Assembly (NCBI GenBank): GCA_035532295.1
Contig: DATKRH010000062.1
Coordinates: 18,099 to 82,098 of the forward strand
Source of the DNA: DASUBV01 sp035532295
GTDB taxonomy: Bacteria > Actinomycetota > Actinomycetes > Streptosporangiales > Streptosporangiaceae
Direction of reading: 5' to 3'
DNA length: 64,000 nucleotides
How positions within the stretch are numbered: position 1 is the first letter of the stretch; every line of letters starts with the position of its first letter. The translations under genes were made by a program, and so were the position numbers. The notes under the pieces are model-generated. The model was given only the letters and a program-made list of their open reading frames with translations, had not been told where the DNA came from and ran no database searches. Shown piece after piece: positions 32,658-40,611 of this stretch.

Positions 32658-33019
32658 GCCCGCATCCCCCGCATCCCCCGCATCCCGCGCATCCCCCGCA
32701 TCTCGGCGGGGCTCCCGGCGGGACTCGCGCAGACGTAGGCCACGAGGTCCCCGACGGTCAGCCCGACGATCTGATAGATATCCAGCTCGGCGACGAACGC
32801 CGCCAGGTCCACCGAGTCGCCGTACGCCTGCCGGAGCCGCTCCCCCAGGGCCGCTAATTCCACGCTCTCCAGGCGCAGGTCGCCCTCCAGCCGACTGGCC
32901 GCGGTCACCCTGGCCGCCCAGCGCTGATCCTCGCCGGTCACGGCCGCGAGCATGCCGATGAGCTCCCCCAGGACGCGCTCTCGATCCAGCCCGGCGCGAT
33001 CCGCTGGCACTGCCGTCAT
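32654..33019 (-). CDS. Acyl/peptidyl carrier protein 2 with a repetitive C-terminal tail
   Basis: 121-aa carrier protein. The attachment Ser is in LEGDLRLESVELAALGERLR (about residues 45-64), followed by VAELDIYQIVGLTVGDLVAY. The last ~15 residues are a Met-Arg-Gly tail (MRGMRGMRGMRGMRA) encoded by a 9-base tandem array, unlike normal carriers. It is first in a run with the glycosyltransferase, overlapping by 4 nt, which suggests that glycosylation may take place on a carrier-bound intermediate. The ATG at 33019 is supported by a GGAGG sequence upstream. Confidence 0.83.
   Translation of the reverse strand: MTAVPADRAGLDRERVLGELIGMLAAVTGEDQRWAARVTAASRLEGDLRLESVELAALGERLRQAYGDSVDLAAFVAELDIYQIVGLTVGDLVAYVCASPAGSPAEMRGMRGMRGMRGMRA
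32662..32703 (+). repeat. 9-base tandem repeat in the 3' end of ACP-2
   Basis: Four copies plus a partial copy of GCATCCCCC (plus strand), with one or two substitutions. It encodes the Met-Arg-Gly tail of ACP-2. The number of copies may vary between strains. Confidence 0.85.
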
Positions 33020-33128
33020 CCCGGTCCTCCCCGACCAGCTACCAGATCACGACGCGGCGGACTGCCCGCGCGTGAGGGGCGTGTCAGGTGCTACGAAAGC
33101 ACAATGGCCGCTGATTTGGAAGGGTGCT

Positions 33129-33157
33129 TTGTGCTAGTTGTGAACCGGGGTTATGAT
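33129..33157 (+). promoter_or_regulatory. Promoter of the seven-gene condensation/KASIII operon
   Basis: TTGTGC (33129-33134), a 17-base spacer and TATGAT (33152-33157) form a good housekeeping-type promoter 53 bases before the condensation protein 2 ATG. Just upstream the strings GTGCT, AAAGCAC and GTGCTTT form partial inverted repeats (about 33090-33134) that could bind a regulator. Confidence 0.5.
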
Positions 33158-33210
33158 CCGGTCATCTGACGCGGCAGCCTGCATCAGGGCCATGGCGGTG
33201 GGGAAGCGGC

Positions 33211-34587
33211 ATGACGAAGCAAATCCTCGTCCCATTCGAGGGGGAAGGCTCCGGCGTCGGCGATCTGACCTGGGGCCAGCTCGACATCTGGGCGGCGATG
33301 CAGCGGGAGAGCTCGTCGTTAAGCTTCGGTGGCGCGTTCCCGTTACCGGCGGGCACGACTGTTGACGATGTAACGGCTGACCTGCGGTTCTTAATGTGCC
33401 GACATGCGTCGCTGCGGACCCGGCTCCGGCTGGAGGACGGGCGGCTCCAGCAGCTCGCCGCGGCGTCTGGCGAGATCGCGCTCGAGGTGACCGACCCCGG
33501 TGGCGCCGATCCGGGCGAGGTTGCGGCTGGCCTGTTCGCCCGTTATTCGGAAAAGGTCTTCGATCACTTCCGCGAGTGGCCGATCCTGTGGTCGGTGGTC
33601 GCCCGGGGGCACGACGCGACTCACCTGGTGACCGTCATCAGCCACCTGGCCACCGACGGCATGGGCGCCATGGCCATGCTCACCGACCTGGCCCGCCGCG
33701 ACCCGGTCACGGGCCACGCGCCCCCCGTCACCGCCGCCCAGCCCCTGGAGCTCGCCGCGCAGGAAACCACCCCCGCGGCCCGCCGGCAAAGCGCCGCCGC
33801 GCTGGCCTACTGGGAGCGGACGCTGCGGGCCATCCCCGCCCAGAAGTGGACGCCCCCCGCCGCCGGCCCGCGCAGCCCGCGTTACTGGCAGGCCACCTAC
33901 GACTCCCCCGCCGCGCTGCGCGCCGCGCAGGTCCTGGCCGCCCGCACCCGCGCCACGACCTCCACCGTCCTGCTCGCCGCCTGGGCCGTCACCCTTACCC
34001 GGGTCACCGGCAGCCACCCCGCCGTCATCCAGGTGGTCGTCAACAACCGGTTCCGCCGCGGCCTGGCCGAGGTCGTCAGCCCGCTGTGCATCTCCATCCC
34101 CTGCGTCATCGACGCTGACGGCCCCTTCGAGCAGATCGTCGCCCGATCCTGGCGCGCCGCCATCAACGCCTACAAGCTCTCCTATTACAGCCCCCCCGAC
34201 CGCGAGGAGCTCGTCGCCAGGATCGAGCACGAACGCGGCGAGCCCCTCGACCTCGGCTGCTTCGTCAACGACCGCCGCCTGACCGTCTCCCATGAGCCCG
34301 GTGACGGCCCGCTTCTCGCCCCGGCCGACATCCTCGCCGCGCTCCCCCGGTCCACCCTGACCTGGGGCATCCAGCAGGACCTGCCTCGCGAACGGTGCTT
34401 CCTGCACGTCAATGACGTGGCCGGGAGCCTGCGCGTCGAGCTGTGGGCCGATACCCAGTACGTGTCGCCGGGCAACATGGAGGCCTGCCTGCGCGGACTG
34501 GAGACGGTGCTCATCGACGCGGCCGTCGACCCGGCCGCGGACACGGGCGCGGACACGGGCGCGGACACGGGCGTGCGGGTACCGTGA
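33211..34587 (+). CDS. Stand-alone condensation-domain protein 2
   Basis: 458-aa condensation-domain-like acyltransferase, a paralogue of the protein at 26284. The active site is VISHLATDGMGAMAM (about residues 143-157): catalytic His, Asp and Gly kept, first His of HHxxxDG replaced by Ser. The shared opening is GEGSGVGDLTWGQLDIW, and VVNNRFRRGLAEVVSPL is shared too. No carrier or adenylation domain is attached. A 12-base tandem repeat encodes a D-T-G-A tail. The KASIII-like gene overlaps its stop (GTGA), so it is the first gene of a long coupled operon. Two non-identical C proteins suggest two separate amide or ester bond-forming steps. Confidence 0.85.
   Translation: MTKQILVPFEGEGSGVGDLTWGQLDIWAAMQRESSSLSFGGAFPLPAGTTVDDVTADLRFLMCRHASLRTRLRLEDGRLQQLAAASGEIALEVTDPGGADPGEVAAGLFARYSEKVFDHFREWPILWSVVARGHDATHLVTVISHLATDGMGAMAMLTDLARRDPVTGHAPPVTAAQPLELAAQETTPAARRQSAAALAYWERTLRAIPAQKWTPPAAGPRSPRYWQATYDSPAALRAAQVLAARTRATTSTVLLAAWAVTLTRVTGSHPAVIQVVVNNRFRRGLAEVVSPLCISIPCVIDADGPFEQIVARSWRAAINAYKLSYYSPPDREELVARIEHERGEPLDLGCFVNDRRLTVSHEPGDGPLLAPADILAALPRSTLTWGIQQDLPRERCFLHVNDVAGSLRVELWADTQYVSPGNMEACLRGLETVLIDAAVDPAADTGADTGADTGVRVP
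34537..34572 (+). repeat. 12-base tandem repeat in the 3' end of condensation protein 2
   Basis: Three perfect copies of GCGGACACGGGC, in frame, encoding an Asp-Thr-Gly-Ala tail just before the stop. The tail lies beyond the condensation fold. Confidence 0.9.
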
Positions 34588-35516
34588 CCGCGATCGAGGC
34601 CGTGGCGACCTACCTGCCGGACCAGCGAGTATCCATCGAGGACCTAGCCGGCCGACTCGGCCTGAGGCCGATCCAGATCAAGCTGTTCCGGCGGTTCCTG
34701 GGGCTCTCGCAGATCCGGCTGGACCCAGCCGGAACGCTGCTGGACCTGCTGCTGGCCGGGGCCGCCGGGCTCGATGCCCTCCGCGGCCGCGAGCATCAGG
34801 TCCGGTACGTGCTGTACGCGCGCACCCTGCCGGTGGTGGTGCCCTACCCGCTGAACCCGCTGCACGAGCTGTGCCGGGCGCTAGGGCTCGACCGGGCGGT
34901 CGCGTTCACGGTGACCCACCATGCCTGCGCGACGAGCCTGCTCGCGGTCGACATCGCGGGGCGGCTGCTGGCCGCCGACGGGGAGCCCGACGCGCTGGCG
35001 CTCGTCCTGACCGGGGAAAAGACCTTCACTCGCGACGCCCAGCTCGTGCCGGGGACGTCCATCTTCGGCGAGGGCGCGGCAGCGTGCCTAGTGCGCGCCG
35101 ACGGCCACCGGGACCGGCTGCTGTCCTACGCTACCGCCACCAAGGGCGAGTTCGACGGCCGGCTGGAGGACCTGCCCGAGCTCGCGGCCCGTTACGAGCA
35201 GGAGTATCCCGACTCGCTGGCCGAGGTGCTGCTGGCGGCGGTGGCCCAGGCCGGGCTGACGCTGGAGGAGATCAGCCTGATCCTGCCGCACAACGTCAAC
35301 GTCGTGTCGTGGCAGCGGCTGAGCCGCAAGATCGGCTTCCCGGTGGACCGCGTCCTGCTGGATAACGTGCCGGTCACCGGGCACGCGTTCTGCGCGGACT
35401 CGTTCCTGAACTACGCGACCGCCCGAGACCGGGGCCTGCTGCGGCCCGGCGACCGCTACCTCATCGCCGCGGCCGGGCTGGGCGCGACGTTTTCGGCCAT
35501 GGTCTTCGAACACTAG
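34584..35516 (+). CDS. KASIII-like acyl synthase/acyltransferase with altered triad
   Basis: 310-aa FabH-type thiolase-fold protein. The nucleophile is kept in VTHHACATSLLAVDIAGR (about residues 103-120) and the catalytic His in LILPHNVNVVSW (about 235). The third residue, Asn in the usual GNTSAAS motif, is replaced: the segment reads VPVTGHAFCADSFLN, with His at that position. Such triads occur in KASIII-like enzymes that make esters or transfer acyl groups rather than condense malonyl units (CerJ-type precedent), so C-O or C-N acyl transfer is possible. The GTG start overlaps the upstream stop; ACP-3 and a degenerate KASIII partner follow. Confidence 0.83.
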   Translation: MTAIEAVATYLPDQRVSIEDLAGRLGLRPIQIKLFRRFLGLSQIRLDPAGTLLDLLLAGAAGLDALRGREHQVRYVLYARTLPVVVPYPLNPLHELCRALGLDRAVAFTVTHHACATSLLAVDIAGRLLAADGEPDALALVLTGEKTFTRDAQLVPGTSIFGEGAAACLVRADGHRDRLLSYATATKGEFDGRLEDLPELAARYEQEYPDSLAEVLLAAVAQAGLTLEEISLILPHNVNVVSWQRLSRKIGFPVDRVLLDNVPVTGHAFCADSFLNYATARDRGLLRPGDRYLIAAAGLGATFSAMVFEH

Positions 35517-35549
35517 CCCGCGACACGACCAAGCAGATGGGACCGATGG

Positions 35550-35843
35550 ATGGAAGAGGGAACCGTGACCGCGCAGCTGGACACCGTGCTCCGGCAGCGG
35601 GTCTTCGACAGTATCGGCGTCCTGCTGCCGAAGGTGCTGAGTCGTGAGACACCGGCGATCAGCGACAGCACGCAGCTGATGAGCGAGCTTGGCCTGCGCT
35701 CGGCGACCATGCTGGAGCTGCTGCTGGAGCTGGAAGAGGACCTGGAAGTCCAGATCGACGTCGAGGACATCGATCAGGGGGACATGAACACCGTCGGTGA
35801 CCTGGCCGACTTCGTCGCCGCCCACGCGACGACGGACGGCTGA
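35550..35843 (+). CDS. Acyl carrier protein 3
   Basis: 97-aa carrier protein. The Ser is in MSELGLRSATMLELLLELEE (about residues 43-62), followed by VQIDVEDIDQGDMNTVGDL. An alternative GTG start at 35565 has an AGAGGG ribosome site four bases upstream and would shorten the protein by five residues. It lies between the KASIII-like gene and its degenerate partner, so these three probably form a functional set. Confidence 0.87.
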   Translation: MEEGTVTAQLDTVLRQRVFDSIGVLLPKVLSRETPAISDSTQLMSELGLRSATMLELLLELEEDLEVQIDVEDIDQGDMNTVGDLADFVAAHATTDG

Positions 35844-35847
35844 GCCG

Positions 35848-36834
35848 ATGCACTGCGCCGGGCCGCCGGGCGCCGACGGGGCCGACGGCGGCCACGGCGA
35901 ACCGCTGCGGGTGGCCGCGGCCGGACGGCAGGCATTCGAGGGATCGTCGGATGCGGCGCTGGATCCGATGCTGCGCAGCTACCTGTCCGACCTGGTCGCG
36001 CCCTACGGGCTCGGGCTGCGAGAGGATCTGCTCGGCCAGGGCCGGGGGCAGTCCTACGGCGAGATGGCCGGCGCGCTGCTGACGCAGACGATGCCGCCGG
36101 GCCAGCCGGTCGACCTCATCGTGCTCGCGTTCGCGGTGCACGACGTCGTCCCCGGCCGCTCGACCGCCGCCCACCTGAGCTACCTCTGCCCGGGCGCCCC
36201 GATGGCGTTCGCCGTCTGCGACCAGGGGACCGCGGCACCGTTTGCCGCGCTGCGGCTGATCCGCGAGTACGCCCGCGGCGGCAGCTGCCAGCGGGCCCTG
36301 CTGGTGGTCGTCGAGCAGGAGACGCTGCACTACGAACTGGCCGCGCCCGGGGTCCTGCCGACCCGCGGCGCCGCCGTGGCACTGCTGTGCGGCCCGGCCG
36401 GAGCCGGACGCCTGGCGGCCGTGCGCCAGCACGCCGGCGTATCCGCGGCGCAGGCCGGTGACCTGCTCGCCAGCGAGCTGGCGGCCCTGGCCGCCGGCCG
36501 CGATGACGTGACGCTGATCGTCGGCGGCAGCCTAGCCGGCCTGATCGGCGCGGTCGCCTCGCCCGGCCCCCGGACCGGAAGGAGTAACGGGGGCCGGTCC
36601 GGCGGCCAGCAGTTGCTGCCCCCCGGCGTCCCCGCCATCGACCAGGTCCTCGTCGCGCCAGCCGGGCAGCCCAGCACCGGCGTGTGGTGGGAACTCGCGG
36701 GCGGACTGCCAGACTGGACGGCGCGGGGCCGGCGGGTGCTCCTGGCCGACTACGAGCCGGAGCTGCGCTACCTGAGCGTGTCCGCGATCGACGTCGAGGC
36801 CGGCCCCGTGGTCGGCGCGCGGCAGGTGCGGTGA
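35848..36834 (+). CDS. Degenerate KASIII-fold protein, partner of the KASIII-like enzyme
   Basis: 328-aa thiolase-fold protein. The N-terminal half is recognisable (VDLIVLAFAVHDVVPGRS; then MAFAVCDQGTAAPFAALRLI with Cys in the nucleophile position, about residue 113). The C-terminal half has no PHxxN or GN-x-SAAS motif; a Ser/Gly-rich stretch lies where the His loop should be. It may be a non-catalytic partner, comparable in logic to chain-length factors of type II PKS. It begins 4 bases after the ACP-3 stop and its own stop overlaps the PPTase GTG. The exact family is uncertain. Confidence 0.65.
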   Translation: MHCAGPPGADGADGGHGEPLRVAAAGRQAFEGSSDAALDPMLRSYLSDLVAPYGLGLREDLLGQGRGQSYGEMAGALLTQTMPPGQPVDLIVLAFAVHDVVPGRSTAAHLSYLCPGAPMAFAVCDQGTAAPFAALRLIREYARGGSCQRALLVVVEQETLHYELAAPGVLPTRGAAVALLCGPAGAGRLAAVRQHAGVSAAQAGDLLASELAALAAGRDDVTLIVGGSLAGLIGAVASPGPRTGRSNGGRSGGQQLLPPGVPAIDQVLVAPAGQPSTGVWWELAGGLPDWTARGRRVLLADYEPELRYLSVSAIDVEAGPVVGARQVR

Positions 36835-37559
36835 TAGCCGACGTCGTCGACGTGTGGCTGATCCGGACGGACCTTCCGGGTCCGGTCCTGGCCGGCCTCG
36901 AGGCGCTGCTCGACGACACCGAGCGGCAGCGGGCCGGCGCGCTGCTCGAGCCCGCCGACCGGGGCCGGTTCGTCGCGGCGCACGGTGCCGCCCGCCTGCT
37001 GATCGGCCGCCGGCTGGGCGCGCCGCCCGCGCGGCTGCGCTGGCGTTACGGGCCGCACGGCAAGCCCGAGCTTGCCGGGCCCTGGACCGGAGCGCAGGTC
37101 AGCCTCTCGCACTCGGGCAATCTCGCCGCGCTGGCCCTGACCGGCCGGCGGCGAGTCGGGGTGGACCTGCAGCGGCGGCTGTCCGGCGTCGACGTGACCG
37201 CCATGGCCCGGCGGTTCTATCCGCCCGCGGACGCGCGGTTCGTCACCACGGGCTGCGGGCCCGCCGATCAGGCCGACCGCTTTACCCGGCTGTGGACCCG
37301 CAAGGAGGCGTGCGTCAAGGTCGGCGGCGGGCGGCTCATCCCCGGCCTGCGCCTGCCGGTCTGCGACCCCGGCGAGGGCGCCGCGGGCGGGGTCGCCGGG
37401 AGCGAGGTCGCCGGGAGCGAGGTCGCCGGGAGCGGGGCTCCGTGCCTGGTCCGCGACGTGTCCGCGCCGGAGGGGTTCTACGCGGCGGTGGCCCTGGAAG
37501 GCCCGCTGCCCTACCACGTCACGCGGCGCTGCTGGCCCGGCGGCCAGCCGATGACCTAG
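36831..37559 (+). CDS. Sfp-type 4'-phosphopantetheinyl transferase
   Basis: 242-aa transferase that converts apo-carriers to holo form using CoA. Motifs in order are YGPHGKPELAG, VSLSHSGNLAALAL (His contact to CoA), RRVGVDLQRRL (metal-binding Asp; the usual second acidic residue is Gln here) and FTRLWTRKEACVKVGGG (W-x-x-KEA). Present inside the cluster, it should activate the four discrete carriers. A 15-base tandem repeat inserts V-A-G-S-E repeats near residue 190. The GTG overlaps the preceding stop and the next gene starts 3 bases after its own stop. Confidence 0.9.
   Translation: MIADVVDVWLIRTDLPGPVLAGLEALLDDTERQRAGALLEPADRGRFVAAHGAARLLIGRRLGAPPARLRWRYGPHGKPELAGPWTGAQVSLSHSGNLAALALTGRRRVGVDLQRRLSGVDVTAMARRFYPPADARFVTTGCGPADQADRFTRLWTRKEACVKVGGGRLIPGLRLPVCDPGEGAAGGVAGSEVAGSEVAGSGAPCLVRDVSAPEGFYAAVALEGPLPYHVTRRCWPGGQPMT
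37391..37435 (+). repeat. 15-base tandem repeat in the PPTase gene
   Basis: Three copies of GGTCGCCGGGAGCGA (last base altered in the third), in frame, encoding V-A-G-S-E repeats in a surface loop of the PPTase. Confidence 0.9.
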
Positions 37560-37562
37560 AAG

Positions 37563-38870
37563 ATGTTCAGGGAGGACAGGTTGCCAGAACTGCGTCTCCT
37601 GGCCATGGGCGCGCATCCAGACGACATAGAGATCGGCTCGGCTGCGCTCGTGAGCAAGGCAGTAGCCCTCGGGATAGAAACGTACTTCGTCGTCTTGACT
37701 GATGACGGCGACGATCGCGAGGCCCGGCGCGGCGAGGCCGCGCTGGCGGCCGAGGCGCTGGGCGTGCCCCGCGACCACGTGCTCTTCGCCGGGCTGCGCG
37801 ATGGCCGCCTGCGAGCCGACGCGAGATCCGTCGCCAGGGTGCGCAAGCTGGTGTCGGCCCGCGGGCTGAAGCCCGATCTCATCGTGACCCACACCACGGC
37901 CGACAGCCATAACGATCACGTGGAGGCCAACAGGATCGCCCATGCCGCTTTCCGGGAATGCGTCTTCCTGCACTACTCGGTCCACCTGTCCCGCGAGCAG
38001 CAGCCGTTCGCGCCGCGGATATTCGTCGAGGTGTCCGGCGAGAAGCTGGCGAAGAAGACCCGGGCGCTCGCGCTGCATGACTCGCAGCGCGCCCGGCTGG
38101 AGAGGCGGGACCTCGCCGCCTACGAGGCCGGCCTCGGCAAGCTGGCCCGGATGGACCGCGCGGAGGCCTTCGAGGTCAGCATGCAAGAAGGGGCCGACGG
38201 GCCCTTCGACGAGATACTGAAGCTCAGCGAATCGCCGTTTCATCGCTTCTGGAGCCGGATTATCCGCAGCCAGGACATCACTCTCTTCTACGAGGCCTAC
38301 GCCACCCCCGGGGCTCCTATCGACTGGCCGACCAGCCACGAGAATGCCGGGCGCGACCAGCTACGACAGTCGTTCCGTGATCAGTGGCTGCCCTACTCCC
38401 CGCTGAGCGAGACGCCCTCGAACAGCCCGTCGGCGGACCAGATACTCCAGGCGCAGAGCGTCATCCTGGCGGGCGGCGCCGTGAGCAACCTGGTGGTCCG
38501 CGATCTCTACAACCGCTTCCGGAGCACGCAGTGGGCCATCGATTATGAAATGCCACGCCTGGAGCCAGCTTACCTTTACAACAGGTCCACCGGATTGCGG
38601 TTCTACCCGAAGAAAGATGCCCGACATAATCTGTCGGAGGACTTTGGCCTGATAGCGCGGGTGGCAAACCCTTATGCGCCCGGAGAGCAGGTCATCTGCG
38701 CCGCCGGCGCCTCGGGTCTGGGCACTCGCGTAGCGCTGGAGTTCCTGGCCGACCCTGGCGCCGAGCATGAAATAGCGCAGTTCTTCGAGAAACCCGGAAA
38801 TGTCCAGGCAGCGTTCTGTTTCCGGGCCGTCACCGGCAAGATCGAGCTAGTGGATGTGTGTCATGAATGA
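37563..38870 (+). CDS. PIG-L family N-deacetylase with an extra C-terminal domain
   Basis: 435-aa protein. The first ~220 aa are a PIG-L/LmbE zinc deacetylase: LLAMGAHPDDIEIGSAAL (His, Asp-Asp; about residues 12-29) and IVTHTTADSHNDHVEAN (zinc His; about 108-124). Members deacetylate N-acetylglucosaminyl groups in GPI, mycothiol and teicoplanin pathways. The C-terminal ~180 aa are additional: VILAGGAVSNLVVRDLYNRF, DFGLIARVANPYAPG and CAAGASGLGTRVALEFL resemble a Gly-rich nucleotide-binding-like domain I cannot name. ATG 37563 or TTG 37581 (better spaced to GGGAGG) could be the start. A formyltransferase follows directly. Confidence 0.85.
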   Translation: MFREDRLPELRLLAMGAHPDDIEIGSAALVSKAVALGIETYFVVLTDDGDDREARRGEAALAAEALGVPRDHVLFAGLRDGRLRADARSVARVRKLVSARGLKPDLIVTHTTADSHNDHVEANRIAHAAFRECVFLHYSVHLSREQQPFAPRIFVEVSGEKLAKKTRALALHDSQRARLERRDLAAYEAGLGKLARMDRAEAFEVSMQEGADGPFDEILKLSESPFHRFWSRIIRSQDITLFYEAYATPGAPIDWPTSHENAGRDQLRQSFRDQWLPYSPLSETPSNSPSADQILQAQSVILAGGAVSNLVVRDLYNRFRSTQWAIDYEMPRLEPAYLYNRSTGLRFYPKKDARHNLSEDFGLIARVANPYAPGEQVICAAGASGLGTRVALEFLADPGAEHEIAQFFEKPGNVQAAFCFRAVTGKIELVDVCHE

Positions 38871-38879
38871 TCGAGCGTC

Positions 38880-39836
38880 ATGAGCAACCCAGACGGGGCG
38901 CGGCGGACGCCGCTGGTCCTGGTGACCGGGCACACCTTCGGCGTCCGGGCCTTCGAGGGGATCTTCTCCTCCCGGGCCTACCTCGACGGGCGGCTTGAGG
39001 TGCCGCTGACGATCGGGCTGGACGGCGGGCATGCCGCCGCCACGGTCGGTTATCAGTCGCTGGAGCACCTGGCGGCCGACCACGGCGTGCCGCACGTCAG
39101 CACCGCCGACGGGCGGCTGACCTCGCTGGCGAGCCAGATCCGGGCGGCGGAGCCGGCCTACATCCTGGTGATCGGCTGGTCACACCTCATCTCCGGCGAG
39201 GTGCTGTCGATCCCGGCCGAGGTCACTGGCGGCGGGACCGCCCAGCCGGGCCAGCCGGGCCAGCCGGGCCAGTTCGGCTGCATCGGCATGCACCCCACCA
39301 AGCTCCCCGATGGGCGCGGGCAGGCCCCCATCCCGTGGACGATTATCAAGGGCTACCAGCGGACGGCGCTGACGGTGTTCTTCCTGGCGGCCGCCGCCGA
39401 TGCGGGGCCGATCATCGCCCAGTACGACCTGGACGTTCATGACCGGGAGACGGCCGCCTCGCTGTTCTGCCGGATCGCGCACGCCCACTTCACGGCCGGC
39501 GCCGACCTGGCGGAGGGCCTGGCGGGCCGCGCGGTCTCCTCCAGGGTCCAGGACGAGGCCGTCGCGAGCCGGTGGCCGCGGCGGCGGCCGCGGGACGGGC
39601 AGATCAGCTCGAGCATGACGCGGGCGGAGATCGACGCACTCGTGCGAGCGCTGCTGGGCCCCTATCCCCGGGCGTTCGCGGTCGTCGGCGGGAGGCGGCT
39701 GAACGTCCATCGCGTTGAGCCTGCTCCCCCGGCGGGCCTCGCCGGCGACCGCCCGCCGGCCGACGGGCAGTGCCGGGTCCGGTTTCCCTGCGCTGACGGC
39801 GAGGTTGACCTGCTGGGCGAGGAAGAGCGCGGATAA
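38880..39836 (+). CDS. Formyltransferase (GART/Fmt-like fold)
   Basis: 318-aa protein of the formyl-transferase family using N10-formyl-tetrahydrofolate. The catalytic segment is GCIGMHPTKLPDGRGQAPIPW (His about 140, within the N/xHPxxLPxGRG motif) and the Asp lies in AAADAGPIIAQYDLD. The usual Asn two residues before the His is not evident (GMH instead of N-x-H), so activity needs proof. It is like sugar or small-molecule N-formyltransferases rather than Met-tRNA formyltransferase, since the C-terminal tRNA domain is not obvious. Coming just after a PIG-L deacetylase, it suggests removal of an N-acetyl group and replacement by formyl. Confidence 0.82.
   Translation: MSNPDGARRTPLVLVTGHTFGVRAFEGIFSSRAYLDGRLEVPLTIGLDGGHAAATVGYQSLEHLAADHGVPHVSTADGRLTSLASQIRAAEPAYILVIGWSHLISGEVLSIPAEVTGGGTAQPGQPGQPGQFGCIGMHPTKLPDGRGQAPIPWTIIKGYQRTALTVFFLAAAADAGPIIAQYDLDVHDRETAASLFCRIAHAHFTAGADLAEGLAGRAVSSRVQDEAVASRWPRRRPRDGQISSSMTRAEIDALVRALLGPYPRAFAVVGGRRLNVHRVEPAPPAGLAGDRPPADGQCRVRFPCADGEVDLLGEEERG
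39242..39272 (+). repeat. 9-base tandem repeat in the formyltransferase gene
   Basis: Three copies of CAGCCGGGC, in frame, encoding P-G-Q repeats immediately before the catalytic GCIGMHP segment. Confidence 0.85.
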
Positions 39837-39846
39837 TTCCGGGACG

Positions 39847-40611
39847 CTACGCCGTGCTGCGCGCGAACAGCCGCACCGACCAGGCCATCGTGACGGCCGC
39901 CAGGACGACCACGATAATCAGGCTGAGCCAGACCGATGAGGCGCCCATGTTCCCCTGGAAAAGCGCCCGCATTCCATTGGTCGTCCAGTAGAACGGGTTC
40001 CATTCGGCGATCCGGTGCAGCCAGAGCGGCGCCAGCGTGAGCGGCAGCAGGACCCCGGACAGGAGCATGATCGGCTGACTGATCGTGGTCATCATCGGCC
40101 CCAGGGCCGCCTCGTTGCGCACGCGGAGCGTCAGGCCGTACGACAGCGCCACGGCGAATATCGTGAGCAGGCCCAGCAGCAGGTAGGCGAGCAGCAGGTC
40201 GCCGATCGGGACCGTCAGCCCGAAGAACAGCGCGAGCACCGTGATCACCACGGACTGCAGGAGCAGCATGACCACCTCGCGCAGCGCCCGGCCCAGAATC
40301 AGGGCCAGCCGACTCACCGGCGTGACCCGGGCCCGCTCGATGATGCCCGAGCGGATCTCGGCGAGCAGGCCGAAGCCGGTGAACAGGCCGCCGAGCACGG
40401 CGGTGAGCGTGAGCAGGCCCGGCACGTAGATGCGGTAGGCCTGCGTGTAGCTGGTCACGCCCTCGGCGCTCAGCGCCAGCTTGAGCAGCGGCGCGAACAG
40501 CAGCAGGTAGGTGATCGGCTGCGCGAGGGCGAAGCCGATCCAGGACGGCGAGCGCGCCACCAGCAGCATCTGCCGCTGAAAGATCAGCCACGTGTCCCGG
40601 GCAATCTTCAC
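39847..40611 (-). CDS. ABC-2 type transporter permease 2 (paralogue of permease 1)
   Basis: 254-aa six-helix DrrB-type permease, same length as permease 1 and closely similar throughout: MKIARDTWLIFQRQMLLVAR versus MKLARDTWLIFQRHFLLVLR, identical IIERARVTPVSRLAL and LTLRVRNEAALGPM versus LTLKVRNEAALGPM. No ATPase gene accompanies it; the ATPase at 30412 is the only visible partner. It is a single minus-strand gene between convergent formyltransferase and divergent FkbM genes. A duplication followed by divergence, perhaps allowing a heterodimeric channel, is the simplest explanation. Confidence 0.9.
   Translation of the reverse strand: MKIARDTWLIFQRQMLLVARSPSWIGFALAQPITYLLLFAPLLKLALSAEGVTSYTQAYRIYVPGLLTLTAVLGGLFTGFGLLAEIRSGIIERARVTPVSRLALILGRALREVVMLLLQSVVITVLALFFGLTVPIGDLLLAYLLLGLLTIFAVALSYGLTLRVRNEAALGPMMTTISQPIMLLSGVLLPLTLAPLWLHRIAEWNPFYWTTNGMRALFQGNMGASSVWLSLIIVVVLAAVTMAWSVRLFARSTA

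Noticed and set aside
38880..39836. Methionyl-tRNA formyltransferase
   Set aside because: C-terminal tRNA-binding domain not evident, position inside a biosynthetic operon after a PIG-L deacetylase, and motif variation unlike housekeeping Fmt.
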